From: Gammaproteobacteria bacterium
GTDB taxonomy: Bacteria > Pseudomonadota > Gammaproteobacteria > Chromatiales > Chromatiaceae
DNA: 61,989 nucleotides
Assembly: GCA_020445415.1 (NCBI GenBank)
Contig: JAGRGP010000087.1
Coordinates: forward strand, 1-61,989
Reading direction: 5' to 3'
The notes beneath the pieces are model-generated. The model saw only the letters and a list, made by a program, of their open reading frames with translations. It did not search any database and was not told the origin of the DNA. Shown here one piece after another: positions 1 to 9,162 of this stretch. Every line of letters begins with the position of its first letter. The stretch's first letter is position 1. The translations under genes and the position numbers were made by a program.

Positions 1-323
1 ATCGTACCTGCCTATATCGCGACCAGGTCGGGTGCATTTCAACCCGAAGCAAATTCATTGCATACTGCAGCGAAACAGCCTCTTACGGGATCTATCTCAC
101 ATAATTGGGCAAATCCACCCCTTGAAATCCAACGATCCCACTCTACGCTTAATGTTAACGCTAACGATAGTAATACAGGTTTCTCTTTAGGGTAGTGTCG
201 GCGACCGTTGCCCGCTAACGATTCGCGGGGCACCCAACCCGTGGACGAAGCGCTGCCCGCCGACTAACACATTATCCTGTCTATCGTGCTGGGTAGAGAT
301 CCACCACTGATAAGGAGGTAACC
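1..323. other. Upstream region of the cytochrome operon
   Basis: No convincing gene is seen here. An imperfect inverted repeat at 209-232 (TGCCCGC, 9-base loop, GCGGGGCA) could be an operator or mRNA structure. A perfect Shine-Dalgarno sequence, AAGGAGGT at 312-319, precedes the ATG at 324 and fixes the start of the first cytochrome gene. No clear -35/-10 pair could be chosen by eye. Confidence 0.4.
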
Positions 324-2810
324 ATGGATTGGAAATTAAGCAGGTGGGTAGCGCCCGCCGTTTTTGTTGCCCTTGCCACCTGTCTCACGCCCCCGCCAAC
401 CCTCTCCGCAACCGATTCGCCCAAGTATGGCGCTTCGGGTTTCTACGCCGGAGAACAAGGGCTTGACCCCTCCCAACGAGCGGGGCGAGAGATTTGGTAC
501 AAGGCAACCGCGGGTAATGACCGCTTTCACACCTATGTCTTCCAACAGCGTATCGGTGTACTCATCGACTGGTACCGGGTGCTGAGTTCCAAAAGCCGTG
601 AAGACCGGTTCACGGCCTGGGGACTCATCAACGATCCCGACTGCTGCCAACCCGGCAGTCAGGGGTGTCCTGCAAAAAACTACCAGGAGACCTATGGATT
701 TGACTGGTGTCCTGGAGACGAGACCTTGCTTCAGTTTGTGGGTAAAAGCGGATACCTTGACCCCGCCTGCGATTTCCAAGAAGGACCAGTAGCGGCAGGT
801 AATCCCCATAACCTCGCCGAGCAGCGTCAGTCTTCCTGCGATCTTGCCTTCGGAACCTCAACCGGCGCGCTCGGCTTACGGAAGTTTCCCAATCCCAAGT
901 TCGACAAGGCGCGTTGGAGTGAGCTTAACGGTGGGGACCTGGGGAGTTGGGCTGGATATAACCAGTTGCTGAGCAACGACCCGGATAACTCCGACAGCCG
1001 GATCAGTCATTTGCGGGATGGTTCTATCGAGCCCCCGTTTCGAATCGGCATGGCCTGCGGTGCCTGCCATATCGCCTTTGATCCGCTCAATCCACCGGAC
1101 GATCCCACCCATCCGAAATGGGAGAACATAAAGGGGGCGGTCGGCAACCAATATGCCCGGGTCTCAGAACTAATGGCCTCCGGCATGCCGGCCAACAGCC
1201 TGGAATGGCAGGTATTCTCCCATGCCAGGCCTGGGGCAACCGATACGTCGGCGGTCCCCACCGACCAGGTAAACAACCCCGGTACCCAGAATTCCTTGAT
1301 CAATATCGCCCATCGCCCGGTGCAACCTGGGGAGAAGGTTGATCGTTGGCGCAAAACCACAAGCTGTCCGGCTAATTCAGATGCTGAACAGTGCTGGTGC
1401 GAGCCCGGCAAATCCGCCAAGTGCTGGGAAAAAAGCGAACAGACCGAAGCGGTACACCACATCCTCAAGGGCGGTGGTGACAGCGTCGGAATCGATCTCG
1501 CCATCCAACGCGTCTACATCAATATCGGCTCTTGTTCGGAGAGCTGCTGGGTCAATCATCTGACCGACTTGCGCCAGCTCGACCCACAACAACGCGGATT
1601 TGGCCAGACGCCGGTGGATATTGGCCAATGCCGACGAGATTGCCCCAATTTTCGGGCGATCGAAGATCGGGTCGACCAGGTCATCAGCTTCTTCATGTCC
1701 CCCGAGCTGTACGCCACCGACCTCCAGATGGCGCGGCAGAATGAGGTAAGGAAACAGGATCCCGCGGGAAGCTACAGCCGGGACGACCTTATCGATGACC
1801 TCGAACAACAGTTTGGCGCGGGTGCCGTCAATCGGGGCCGGGCAGTGTTCGCAGAAAACTGCGCCAGCTGCCATTCCAGCCAAGCGGGGCCAATGGAGTC
1901 CCGGGACTTCTACAAGACTTCCTCCAAGACCGGATTAAGGGAGGACTTTCTAGGAAATGATCAGTCGATTCCGGTTTCCGAAGTGGGAACATTCCGTTGC
2001 CGGGCCCTACACTCCAACCATATGGCCGGCCACGTCTGGGCAGAGTTTTCGTCAACCAGCTACAAGGAACGTGCCCCAGAGCGCAATATCCGGGAACAGG
2101 CCGATGGCGGCCGGGGTTACTATCGAAATATTTCCCTGGTCAGCCTGTGGGCCCATGCGCCATTCCTCCACAACAACGCCCTCGGGCCAGAGATCTGTGG
2201 CCAACCGAAAGACAGCCGTAACGACTTCTACCGTCAAACCTATGTCGACGAAAACGGAACCTTGCTCTCTAAGGCACCGGCATGCTGGCCTTACGATCCC
2301 AGCGTGGAAGGACGCTTCAAGTTATATACGGCCTCCATGGAAGATCTGCTGAACCCGTCGCGAAGAGTCCCAAAAATCACCAAGGTCAGTGAAGATATCA
2401 TTATCGAGGTGGGCCCCAGACTTTGGGATGGTGAGCAGGAGCGCCAAATCGTCGGCCTAAGCATTCGCGTGCCCGCGGGAACCTCCGCGGGGCTGCTGGG
2501 CAACTTCCAGTACAAGGCATTTCTGGTGGATTTGGTACTGGCTGAGTTAGACCGCGATAAGTTGCGGAAACGGCTTACAGAAAGCATGTCCTCCAGCGAG
2601 GTGGACCAGTTGATTGGGGAACTGCGGGAAGTGGTGGACGAGATTAAGGATGATCCCGCCGCTTTCATCGGTGTTATCGGCCAGCACCCCGAGATACTCG
2701 AGCTTTACAGTTCCTGCACCGATGATATCGAGAATAAGGGTCACGACTTTGGAGGTGATCTTCCGGATTCCGACAAGCGCGCCCTAATCGCGTTTTTGGC
2801 AACACTCTGA
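324..2810 (+). CDS. Exported di-heme c-type cytochrome, RoxA/RoxB-like
   Basis: 828 residues. An N-terminal signal peptide (hydrophobic stretch about residues 8-29) targets it to the periplasm or outside. Two heme c motifs are visible, CGACH at 245-249 and CASCH at 513-517, in the di-heme cytochrome c peroxidase/MauG superfamily arrangement. The segment around the first heme (ACGACHIAFDPLNPPDDP) and the Cys-rich stretch between the hemes (NIGSCSESCWVNHLTDL) recall the rubber oxygenases RoxA and RoxB, which cleave poly(cis-1,4-isoprene). That resemblance is from memory, not a search. At least a dozen further Cys lie outside the heme motifs, so disulfides are likely. First gene of a five-gene operon, with a perfect ribosome binding site. 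Alternative: a peroxidase or an electron carrier without oxygenase activity. The di-heme call is firm; the RoxA-like function is tentative. Confidence 0.75.
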   Translation: MDWKLSRWVAPAVFVALATCLTPPPTLSATDSPKYGASGFYAGEQGLDPSQRAGREIWYKATAGNDRFHTYVFQQRIGVLIDWYRVLSSKSREDRFTAWGLINDPDCCQPGSQGCPAKNYQETYGFDWCPGDETLLQFVGKSGYLDPACDFQEGPVAAGNPHNLAEQRQSSCDLAFGTSTGALGLRKFPNPKFDKARWSELNGGDLGSWAGYNQLLSNDPDNSDSRISHLRDGSIEPPFRIGMACGACHIAFDPLNPPDDPTHPKWENIKGAVGNQYARVSELMASGMPANSLEWQVFSHARPGATDTSAVPTDQVNNPGTQNSLINIAHRPVQPGEKVDRWRKTTSCPANSDAEQCWCEPGKSAKCWEKSEQTEAVHHILKGGGDSVGIDLAIQRVYINIGSCSESCWVNHLTDLRQLDPQQRGFGQTPVDIGQCRRDCPNFRAIEDRVDQVISFFMSPELYATDLQMARQNEVRKQDPAGSYSRDDLIDDLEQQFGAGAVNRGRAVFAENCASCHSSQAGPMESRDFYKTSSKTGLREDFLGNDQSIPVSEVGTFRCRALHSNHMAGHVWAEFSSTSYKERAPERNIREQADGGRGYYRNISLVSLWAHAPFLHNNALGPEICGQPKDSRNDFYRQTYVDENGTLLSKAPACWPYDPSVEGRFKLYTASMEDLLNPSRRVPKITKVSEDIIIEVGPRLWDGEQERQIVGLSIRVPAGTSAGLLGNFQYKAFLVDLVLAELDRDKLRKRLTESMSSSEVDQLIGELREVVDEIKDDPAAFIGVIGQHPEILELYSSCTDDIENKGHDFGGDLPDSDKRALIAFLATL

Positions 2811-2824
2811 CCGCAGGAGGCACT

Positions 2825-3736
2825 ATGTCGAACAGGATCCAGAACATGCCGAAACGCCTGACTGCTCTGAGCGTTTTTATTACCCTGTCATTGCTGATCG
2901 GCGCCTGTGGCCGAGAAGCCGAAAAGGCAAACATCGAGTTCATGGAGTACGGCCAGGACTACCGCGGCAAACCCATGTTCGCCCGCCTGGAGCACAAGCT
3001 GCCGATTGCCGACACCCGGGAGCACCGGGAGCAATTGGCGCGGGTAACTCCTGCCTATTTAGCCGGCCTGGATCAAGAGCAGGTTGATCAAATCTACGCC
3101 AGGTTAACCGCGGGGCCGATTCCCGATGGACCCTACGACGGGTCGCTGTTCTTTCCCCAAGGCAGCAGCGGTAAGCTCCGGGCCTCGGAAATAGTCGGCG
3201 GTCTCAAGGGCTTGGCGGTACGGGTCAAGGGTAAAAAATTGGAGATTCTCGGCAAGATACTGTGGAAAGGTAAGGTCTTCTACCGGGACGAGATGGTTCT
3301 CCGCAACCGGATCGAGGATCTGGCAGTGCTGGCACCAATCGTCGACGATGTCCTCAACGTGCCCAAGATCGAGGTCGACTCCCGGGATTCCTGGTTGATG
3401 TTTCCAGCTCGCCTTTACTGCGGCCAGAGTCTGCTGGACGGACGGCGGGAATCGCTGATCATCGACTATGCCTTTACCGATGAAATCAATGGCTACCGGG
3501 AAAAGCCCGACTTTCTCGCCGGACGCCGAGGTTTCATGGTGCGTGACGAAATCCGCATGATCCGCCCCGGGTTTTACTTGGGAAGAGCCTATCTAAACCG
3601 TGTTTTCGTCCTCAACTTCACCCTCTATAACAGTGAAATCGCGGAAGCCACGCGGGATCAATGGATCGAAACCGGGCAGGTACCGGAAGACTGCTGGATT
3701 GGGCACCAACGCTTAGCCGGTGCCGCAGCCAACTAA
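2825..3736 (+). CDS. Putative lipoprotein of the cytochrome operon, unknown function
   Basis: 303 residues. The N-terminus has a signal peptide ending in a lipobox-like LLIGAC, so it is probably a lipoprotein. A good ribosome binding site (AGGAGG) sits just before ATG 2825, and the gene begins 14 bp after the preceding cytochrome gene stops, so the two are co-transcribed. No heme motif and no recognised domain were found. The protein is rich in charged residues and has repeated Arg/Asp motifs. Its fixed place between di-heme cytochromes suggests an accessory, scaffold or substrate-handling role, but this is inference only. Confidence 0.6.
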   Translation: MSNRIQNMPKRLTALSVFITLSLLIGACGREAEKANIEFMEYGQDYRGKPMFARLEHKLPIADTREHREQLARVTPAYLAGLDQEQVDQIYARLTAGPIPDGPYDGSLFFPQGSSGKLRASEIVGGLKGLAVRVKGKKLEILGKILWKGKVFYRDEMVLRNRIEDLAVLAPIVDDVLNVPKIEVDSRDSWLMFPARLYCGQSLLDGRRESLIIDYAFTDEINGYREKPDFLAGRRGFMVRDEIRMIRPGFYLGRAYLNRVFVLNFTLYNSEIAEATRDQWIETGQVPEDCWIGHQRLAGAAAN

Positions 3737-3769
3737 TCAGCAACCGCCATCTGGGCTCTTGGAAACACC

Positions 3770-6169
3770 GTGGGCAAGCGCAATCAGCACGCGACAGCAT
3801 CTGTATTGGCTGCCGTGGCATTTTTGGTATCCGGATTTGTCGGATGTCATGCCATGGCAGCGGTAGCTGACGGCGGGGCGCAGCCAGGTGGCACTCCGGG
3901 GAGGCAAGAGATTGCGTCTTGGGTGGTTGACTTCAGCCAGCCGGGCAGCGACTTTCCCCCCAGGGGACGCTCACTGTTTGATCAGATATTCAGCGAACCT
4001 AAAGAGGATGGAGGATACGCCTATCATATCCCTTTCCCGTTTTCCGCCCTCCGGGACCGGTTACTCGCCCAGCTACGCCCGGATGCGGCAGGGGCTCCAC
4101 CGCTCAAGGAGGTGCTTATTCCCTTGGGTCGCTCCTTGCAGCGTACCGCAGCGGCTCCGGAGTTTTTCCGCTTTCCCCGAGTGGTATTGGCGGTCGATGG
4201 AGAGGCTGCCCCACCCCCGGGTCAATCGGGACATCACCTCAAAGACCGCTTGTATCTTGGATATATCGAGCAACCGGGGATACTGGAGGTGATCAGTTAC
4301 AACGAAGAAGCGGGGCGTTTCGAATTTCAGATCGTAAAAGACTACCGCGCCGGCGGGGCACCGGAAGTGGTCTACGCACGCCGCGCGGTATGCATCGCCT
4401 GCCACCAAAACACCACACCGATATTCTCCCGCCCTCTCTGGGGAGAAACCAACTCGGACCCCGGTATCGCACAACTGCTGCAGGCCGAACAGCGGGATTA
4501 TTACGGTATACCCACCGCATTGGGTATTGATATTCCGGCCGCCATCGACGCCGCTACCGATCGCGCCAATCTAATCCCGCTGGTAGTAAAGTTATGGGAC
4601 GCGGGCTGTGGACACAGTGGGACGTCGGCGATTGCCCGTCGCTGCCGCGGCACGGCGTTGGGCTTTGCGTTGCAATTCAGGCTTACCGGGTCCCTGGCGT
4701 TTACAACGGGTGCAAATACCAACTGGCAGTGGCTGAACTCCGCCCTCACAACCGCGGCGATGAGCAACTGGCCCGGTGGACTCCTGATCTCCAGCCCGGA
4801 TATCCCCAATCGTCTGCCCGTCGTGACCGAGACCCCGGCCGCGGTATCGGGGGCCCGGATTCCCGGTCACGGAGACGGACAGAACCCAGGTAACAACCGG
4901 CTGCTCCAACAAATGCATATCCCGGCGCTACAAGAACCCCTGCAGCCCAGACCGCCGCTGGAGAAGGTGGACGCCCCGGAGGTCGCTCATCGCTTGGTTA
5001 CCGGGCTTGCCAGTTTTCTCGCCGAGATCGACCTGGAACAGCTAGATCAGTCACTCTTTCAGCTCGGCCTGCAACAGGGTAAATCCGATTCCTACACGAG
5101 TCAGTGCCGGTTTTCTCCCCGCAAACGAGATGACGGGAGCTACCGGATCAGCCTACGCTGTGCCCCGGATGCCGACACCGACCAGGGAGGGTTCGCGCTG
5201 CGTGGGCGGCTCTATCTGATAAACGGGACGATCACGCGGGGAGTAATCGATCAACTCACACTGCCTGGAGAAGGTGCCCCCTCGACCGGATTGGAGGTCT
5301 CCTCGGCACGTATGCAGGAAAACCCTGGCGGTTTGCGTGAAATCAGACTGTCGCTGGCACGGGGTACACAACATGCCCGCCTGAGTAGCGGCAATGCCAT
5401 TGCCGAGATACGGATCAGCTGGCCCTGGGATGCCACCGCTGGGATCTCCGCGCCGTTCCCGCAGCTCACCGGGATTCCCGCGGCACTAAACGTCCTCCAG
5501 GATTTCGTCCTCTTGGAACAAGCCCTCCGGGATTTGTCGACCTCGGCCGATGCAAAGGACGATCTGCTCTCCGGACAGCCTTTCCGGCGGCGATTACTGC
5601 TCCGCACCCTCTTCCCGCGCCTGGGTATTCAACTGGCGGACTGCTGTGCGGAAGATCAGGAATACCCCCCCATCCGGGTGGACGATGCCGACCGGCTGAC
5701 CGCGACCGGTAAGGTGGAGCCGACAGCTATCCAGGGTCCGGAGCGTGGGTTCTACCGGTTCTGCTCCCGCTGTCATCTTACCCGCGAACGCTTTCCACCA
5801 AACTTCCTGTTTGGCGACACGGCCCAGGTCCAGGCTAATCTTGAGCACTGCGCAGAACGTCTTTATGTGCGGTTGGGCATGTGGTCCCTGCCCCCCGGAG
5901 AACGGCTCAAGACTCCGATGCCGCCGGTGCACGCGCTGTCCATGCTTCAACTGGATGAAGCAGGCTGGCGAGACAGCCCGGAACTGGCTGGCCTAGCTGC
6001 CTACATCGGTAACAGGCTGCAGCAGCAGACCGGTAGGGAACCACGGCTGGGCGATCTCCTCCGGCGGGGTTACGAAAACCTGCGTGGTTGCCTGGCCGAG
6101 AATTTGGCCGGGACGACTCAGGAAAGGGCAACTCCCGGTCTCACGGCTACCCACCTTGAAGGACAATAA
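3770..6169 (+). CDS. Large exported di-heme c-type cytochrome
   Basis: 799 residues from a GTG start at 3770; no strong ribosome binding site is visible, so the start is uncertain. An N-terminal signal peptide ends near Ala-Met-Ala-Ala; a possible lipobox-like FVGC precedes it. Two heme motifs are present, CIACH at 208-212 and CSRCH at 665-669. The 457-residue separation is unusual: di-heme peroxidases normally have their hemes within about 150-270 residues. The intervening region has no recognised domain and may hold an extra fold. It overlaps no neighbour, but the 2-bp gap to the next gene indicates coupling. Role: presumably electron transfer or oxidation in the same pathway as its neighbours; substrate unknown. 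Confidence 0.7.
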   Translation: MGKRNQHATASVLAAVAFLVSGFVGCHAMAAVADGGAQPGGTPGRQEIASWVVDFSQPGSDFPPRGRSLFDQIFSEPKEDGGYAYHIPFPFSALRDRLLAQLRPDAAGAPPLKEVLIPLGRSLQRTAAAPEFFRFPRVVLAVDGEAAPPPGQSGHHLKDRLYLGYIEQPGILEVISYNEEAGRFEFQIVKDYRAGGAPEVVYARRAVCIACHQNTTPIFSRPLWGETNSDPGIAQLLQAEQRDYYGIPTALGIDIPAAIDAATDRANLIPLVVKLWDAGCGHSGTSAIARRCRGTALGFALQFRLTGSLAFTTGANTNWQWLNSALTTAAMSNWPGGLLISSPDIPNRLPVVTETPAAVSGARIPGHGDGQNPGNNRLLQQMHIPALQEPLQPRPPLEKVDAPEVAHRLVTGLASFLAEIDLEQLDQSLFQLGLQQGKSDSYTSQCRFSPRKRDDGSYRISLRCAPDADTDQGGFALRGRLYLINGTITRGVIDQLTLPGEGAPSTGLEVSSARMQENPGGLREIRLSLARGTQHARLSSGNAIAEIRISWPWDATAGISAPFPQLTGIPAALNVLQDFVLLEQALRDLSTSADAKDDLLSGQPFRRRLLLRTLFPRLGIQLADCCAEDQEYPPIRVDDADRLTATGKVEPTAIQGPERGFYRFCSRCHLTRERFPPNFLFGDTAQVQANLEHCAERLYVRLGMWSLPPGERLKTPMPPVHALSMLQLDEAGWRDSPELAGLAAYIGNRLQQQTGREPRLGDLLRRGYENLRGCLAENLAGTTQERATPGLTATHLEGQ

Positions 6170-6171
6170 CG

Positions 6172-7686
6172 ATGACCACTCATGCAGAAGATCCGCCCCT
6201 CGAGAACCACCATGCCACCTACCGGCCTCGGGTAATCTGCCGTTGGATACTCGGCCTGATGATACTGGCGACAGTGGTGTTGGTCACCTTGGCATGGGTA
6301 CGATTTGGCACTGATCGGCCAACGGTGTACGAAGACAGCGTAGAGCACTTCAAATACGGCTCGACTGGTGGCGAGCGGGAAGCGGGGTTCCCTTACTGGA
6401 TCTGGAAAGCACTGCCCAAGGTCTGTGCAGACTACCTACCGGGGGAGGGGTACGCCTCCCTGGGTATGCTCTACGAACCGGGAAAAGACCTGCCAATCGG
6501 GGTCTCCAAACGGCGTGTCACCGGCATTGACCGGGTGTTCCTCAATTGCGCCGCCTGTCACACTAATACCTATCGCTCCACACCCGACGGCGAGCCCCAG
6601 GTGGTGGCGGGCATGCCGGCCAACAGCTTCGATCTCATGGGCTTTACTCGATTCTTCTTCGACTGTGCCGCCGACGGGCGTTTTACTCCGAAACATATCA
6701 TGCCGACCATCCAGGCGTTGAATGCGGACCTGGACTTGATTGACCGCTACTTGGTGTACCCTTTAGCGGTGTTGCTGATGCGCGATCAGTTGATGATGCT
6801 GCGCCAGCGGTTTGCCTTCATCGCCGGCCAACCCGCTTGGGGCCCGGGTAGAGTGGATACCTTCAATACCAATAAGGTTCAGTTTAACTTTCCGATGGAT
6901 CGGCTCGCCCCCGAGGAAGCCCCTGGCACAACCGATTTCCCCTCGATATGGAATCAGCGCCAGCGCCAGGGAATGCAGCTCCATTGGGACGGCAACAACT
7001 CTCGGGTCGAGGAACGCAACCGCAACGCATCATTCGGCACCGGGGCCACCCCACCTACCCTGGACCGGTCCAGTATCAAGCGCATGGAAAACTGGCTGCT
7101 CGATGCCCAACCCCCCGCTTGGCCGTTTGGAAAGATTGACCCGGCACTTTCGGCGCGGGGCAAGGATCTGTATCAGCGGTATTGCTTGGACTGCCACGGC
7201 ACCAGCGGCACCGACTTCACTGGGAAGTACGTGGGGACCGTACTCCCTATCGAGGAAATCGGCACCGACCGACACCGGCTGGACTCCTTTACCCGGCCGC
7301 TGGCGCTCAACCTGGCAACGGTCTACGCGGGTTACGGCGATGAACGCTTCAGTCACTTTCGCAAGACCAACGGTTACGCCAACATGCCCCTGGACGGCAT
7401 CTGGCTCCGGGCTCCCTATCTTCACAATGGTTCAGTGCCGACCCTCAGGGATCTGCTCGAACCCAGTGATAGCAGACCTCGGTTATTCTACCGGGGTAAC
7501 GATCTCTACGACCCGGAAAATGTCGGTTTCGTTTCCGACCTCCCGGCAGAGGGCGAGAAACGTTATTTTCTTTTCGACAGCAGTGTGCCCGGTAATTCCA
7601 ACAGCGGCCACGAAGGCCCGGCCTACGGCACCGATCTCTCCAGCGACGACAAACGTGCCCTGGTGGAATACCTGAAAACCTTTTGA
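6172..7686 (+). CDS. Membrane-anchored di-heme cytochrome c (paralogue 1)
   Basis: 504 residues. One N-terminal transmembrane helix (about residues 22-41) without a clear cleavage site suggests a periplasmic domain anchored in the inner membrane. Heme motifs are CAACH at 126-130 and CLDCH at 338-342. A late conserved motif (LRAPYLHNGSVPTL) is typical of di-heme cytochrome c peroxidase-like proteins. It is clearly paralogous to the next gene: both share a YGS-GGE-EAG-PYWI block, a YLPG-GYASLG block, and the C-terminal LRAPYLHNGSVPTL and FYRG blocks. Probably delivers or accepts electrons for the exported cytochromes upstream. Confidence 0.8.
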   Translation: MTTHAEDPPLENHHATYRPRVICRWILGLMILATVVLVTLAWVRFGTDRPTVYEDSVEHFKYGSTGGEREAGFPYWIWKALPKVCADYLPGEGYASLGMLYEPGKDLPIGVSKRRVTGIDRVFLNCAACHTNTYRSTPDGEPQVVAGMPANSFDLMGFTRFFFDCAADGRFTPKHIMPTIQALNADLDLIDRYLVYPLAVLLMRDQLMMLRQRFAFIAGQPAWGPGRVDTFNTNKVQFNFPMDRLAPEEAPGTTDFPSIWNQRQRQGMQLHWDGNNSRVEERNRNASFGTGATPPTLDRSSIKRMENWLLDAQPPAWPFGKIDPALSARGKDLYQRYCLDCHGTSGTDFTGKYVGTVLPIEEIGTDRHRLDSFTRPLALNLATVYAGYGDERFSHFRKTNGYANMPLDGIWLRAPYLHNGSVPTLRDLLEPSDSRPRLFYRGNDLYDPENVGFVSDLPAEGEKRYFLFDSSVPGNSNSGHEGPAYGTDLSSDDKRALVEYLKTF

Positions 7687-7710
7687 CCCTAGGCATCCAG
7701 GAGACTGGCC

Positions 7711-9162
7711 ATGACGACGGACAAGCCAAGCCGCAAAGGACGCAAACTACGAATCATCTTCGTCACCTTGGTGGTGCTGGTGGCGCTGACTGCCGTTATC
7801 GGCTGGTATAAGTTTTTCAGGGAGGTACCACAACCTCCCTTTGCCAATGCCGACGAGCGCTTCATGTACGGCTCGATCGGCGGCGAAAACGAAGCCGGAA
7901 TACCTTATTGGATCTTCCTCGTATTGCCGCGCATGTTTCCCGACTACTTACCGGGCCCAGGCGGTTACGCGTCCTTGGGTGTTGCCTGGGAAGAGGGCCA
8001 GGAGACACCGATCGGATTTACCAAGAAGACGGTCGGATTCCCCCGAGTGGGCAATACCTGCGCGGTATGCCATACCGCTTCTTACCGGAAATCCGCGGAT
8101 GCCGCGCCGGTATTCGTGGCCGCGGGTCCAGGCCATACCTCCAATGTCCAGGGGTTCTTCCGTTTCCTGCGCGATGCGGCAGCAGATCCACGTTTCAACG
8201 CGGATAATCTACTGAGCGAGATCGGCTTGGTGACCGAACTGTCGTGGCTGGATAACCTGCTCTACCGCTTCATCATCATTCCTTTCACCAAGAAGGCTAT
8301 CCTGGAACGGAATTTTGATTGGATGGAGCGGGAGGACATGGCTGACTGGGGCCATGGCCGGGACGATGCCATGAATCTGACAAAGTACTTCATGCTGAAC
8401 ATGGACGAAGACGGCACCTATGGCCCCACCGACTTCCCGTCGATTTGGAACCTGCAAAAATACCGGCCCGATGACGGGATGCGCATGAATTGGGATGGAG
8501 CTACCTACGATGCCTACTCGGTACTGACCGACTCCGCGCTCGGGATCGTGGTAAAACCCCAGGACGATTTCGAGGAGCAGATGGATTGGATGCACAACTA
8601 TCTCACAAACCTACCGCCACCCAAGTATCCCTTCTCCGTTAACTCCGAGTTGGCCGCCCAGGGCAAGCCGCTGTTTGTTCGAGAGTGCGGCGGTTGCCAT
8701 GACAGTGAACGCACGGGAAAACGGATTCCCTTACCGGAAATCGGCACCGATAGACACCGAATCGACAGCTGGAGCCACGCCGCGGCCAAGGCCGCCAACC
8801 GCACCGCCAGCGATCTGGGTGTAACCCGCAGGGGCATGGTCGAAGACGAGCCGCTGGATGGCTACATTGCCGTCCACCTGGACGGCGTCTGGCTACGTGC
8901 CCCCTATCTTCATAACGGCTCGGTCCCCACTCTCAGCGATTTGCTCAGCCCAGCAGCGAAACGGCCCACGATGTTCTACCGGGGATACGATCTGTACGAT
9001 CCGGTGAATGTCGGATTCCAGACCCAGGGGCCGGAGGCCCAACGCCGGGGGAATCTACACGACACCCGTCGGCGGGGTAACGGCAACCAAGGGCATGAAT
9101 TCGGCACCGAGCTAACCGGAGACGAAAAAAGCGCACTGATCGAGTATCTGAAAACACTGTAG
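7711..9162 (+). CDS. Membrane-anchored di-heme cytochrome c (paralogue 2)
   Basis: 483 residues, start supported by AGGAG shortly before ATG 7711. An N-terminal transmembrane helix (about residues 14-34) is followed by a periplasmic domain with heme motifs CAVCH at 117-121 and CGGCH at 326-330. It is a tandem paralogue of the preceding 504-residue protein across its whole length, including the LRAPYLHNGSVPTL block and the C-terminal acidic GDEKSALIEYLKTL end. It closes the operon; the following 400 bp hold no gene. The duplication followed by divergence suggests two linked steps or two redox partners in the same pathway. Confidence 0.8.
   Translation: MTTDKPSRKGRKLRIIFVTLVVLVALTAVIGWYKFFREVPQPPFANADERFMYGSIGGENEAGIPYWIFLVLPRMFPDYLPGPGGYASLGVAWEEGQETPIGFTKKTVGFPRVGNTCAVCHTASYRKSADAAPVFVAAGPGHTSNVQGFFRFLRDAAADPRFNADNLLSEIGLVTELSWLDNLLYRFIIIPFTKKAILERNFDWMEREDMADWGHGRDDAMNLTKYFMLNMDEDGTYGPTDFPSIWNLQKYRPDDGMRMNWDGATYDAYSVLTDSALGIVVKPQDDFEEQMDWMHNYLTNLPPPKYPFSVNSELAAQGKPLFVRECGGCHDSERTGKRIPLPEIGTDRHRIDSWSHAAAKAANRTASDLGVTRRGMVEDEPLDGYIAVHLDGVWLRAPYLHNGSVPTLSDLLSPAAKRPTMFYRGYDLYDPVNVGFQTQGPEAQRRGNLHDTRRRGNGNQGHEFGTELTGDEKSALIEYLKTL

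Noticed and set aside
39-233. Open reading frame of 64 codons on the minus strand upstream of the cytochrome operon
   Set aside because: No ribosome binding site, no recognisable family and likely part of the promoter region of the plus-strand operon.
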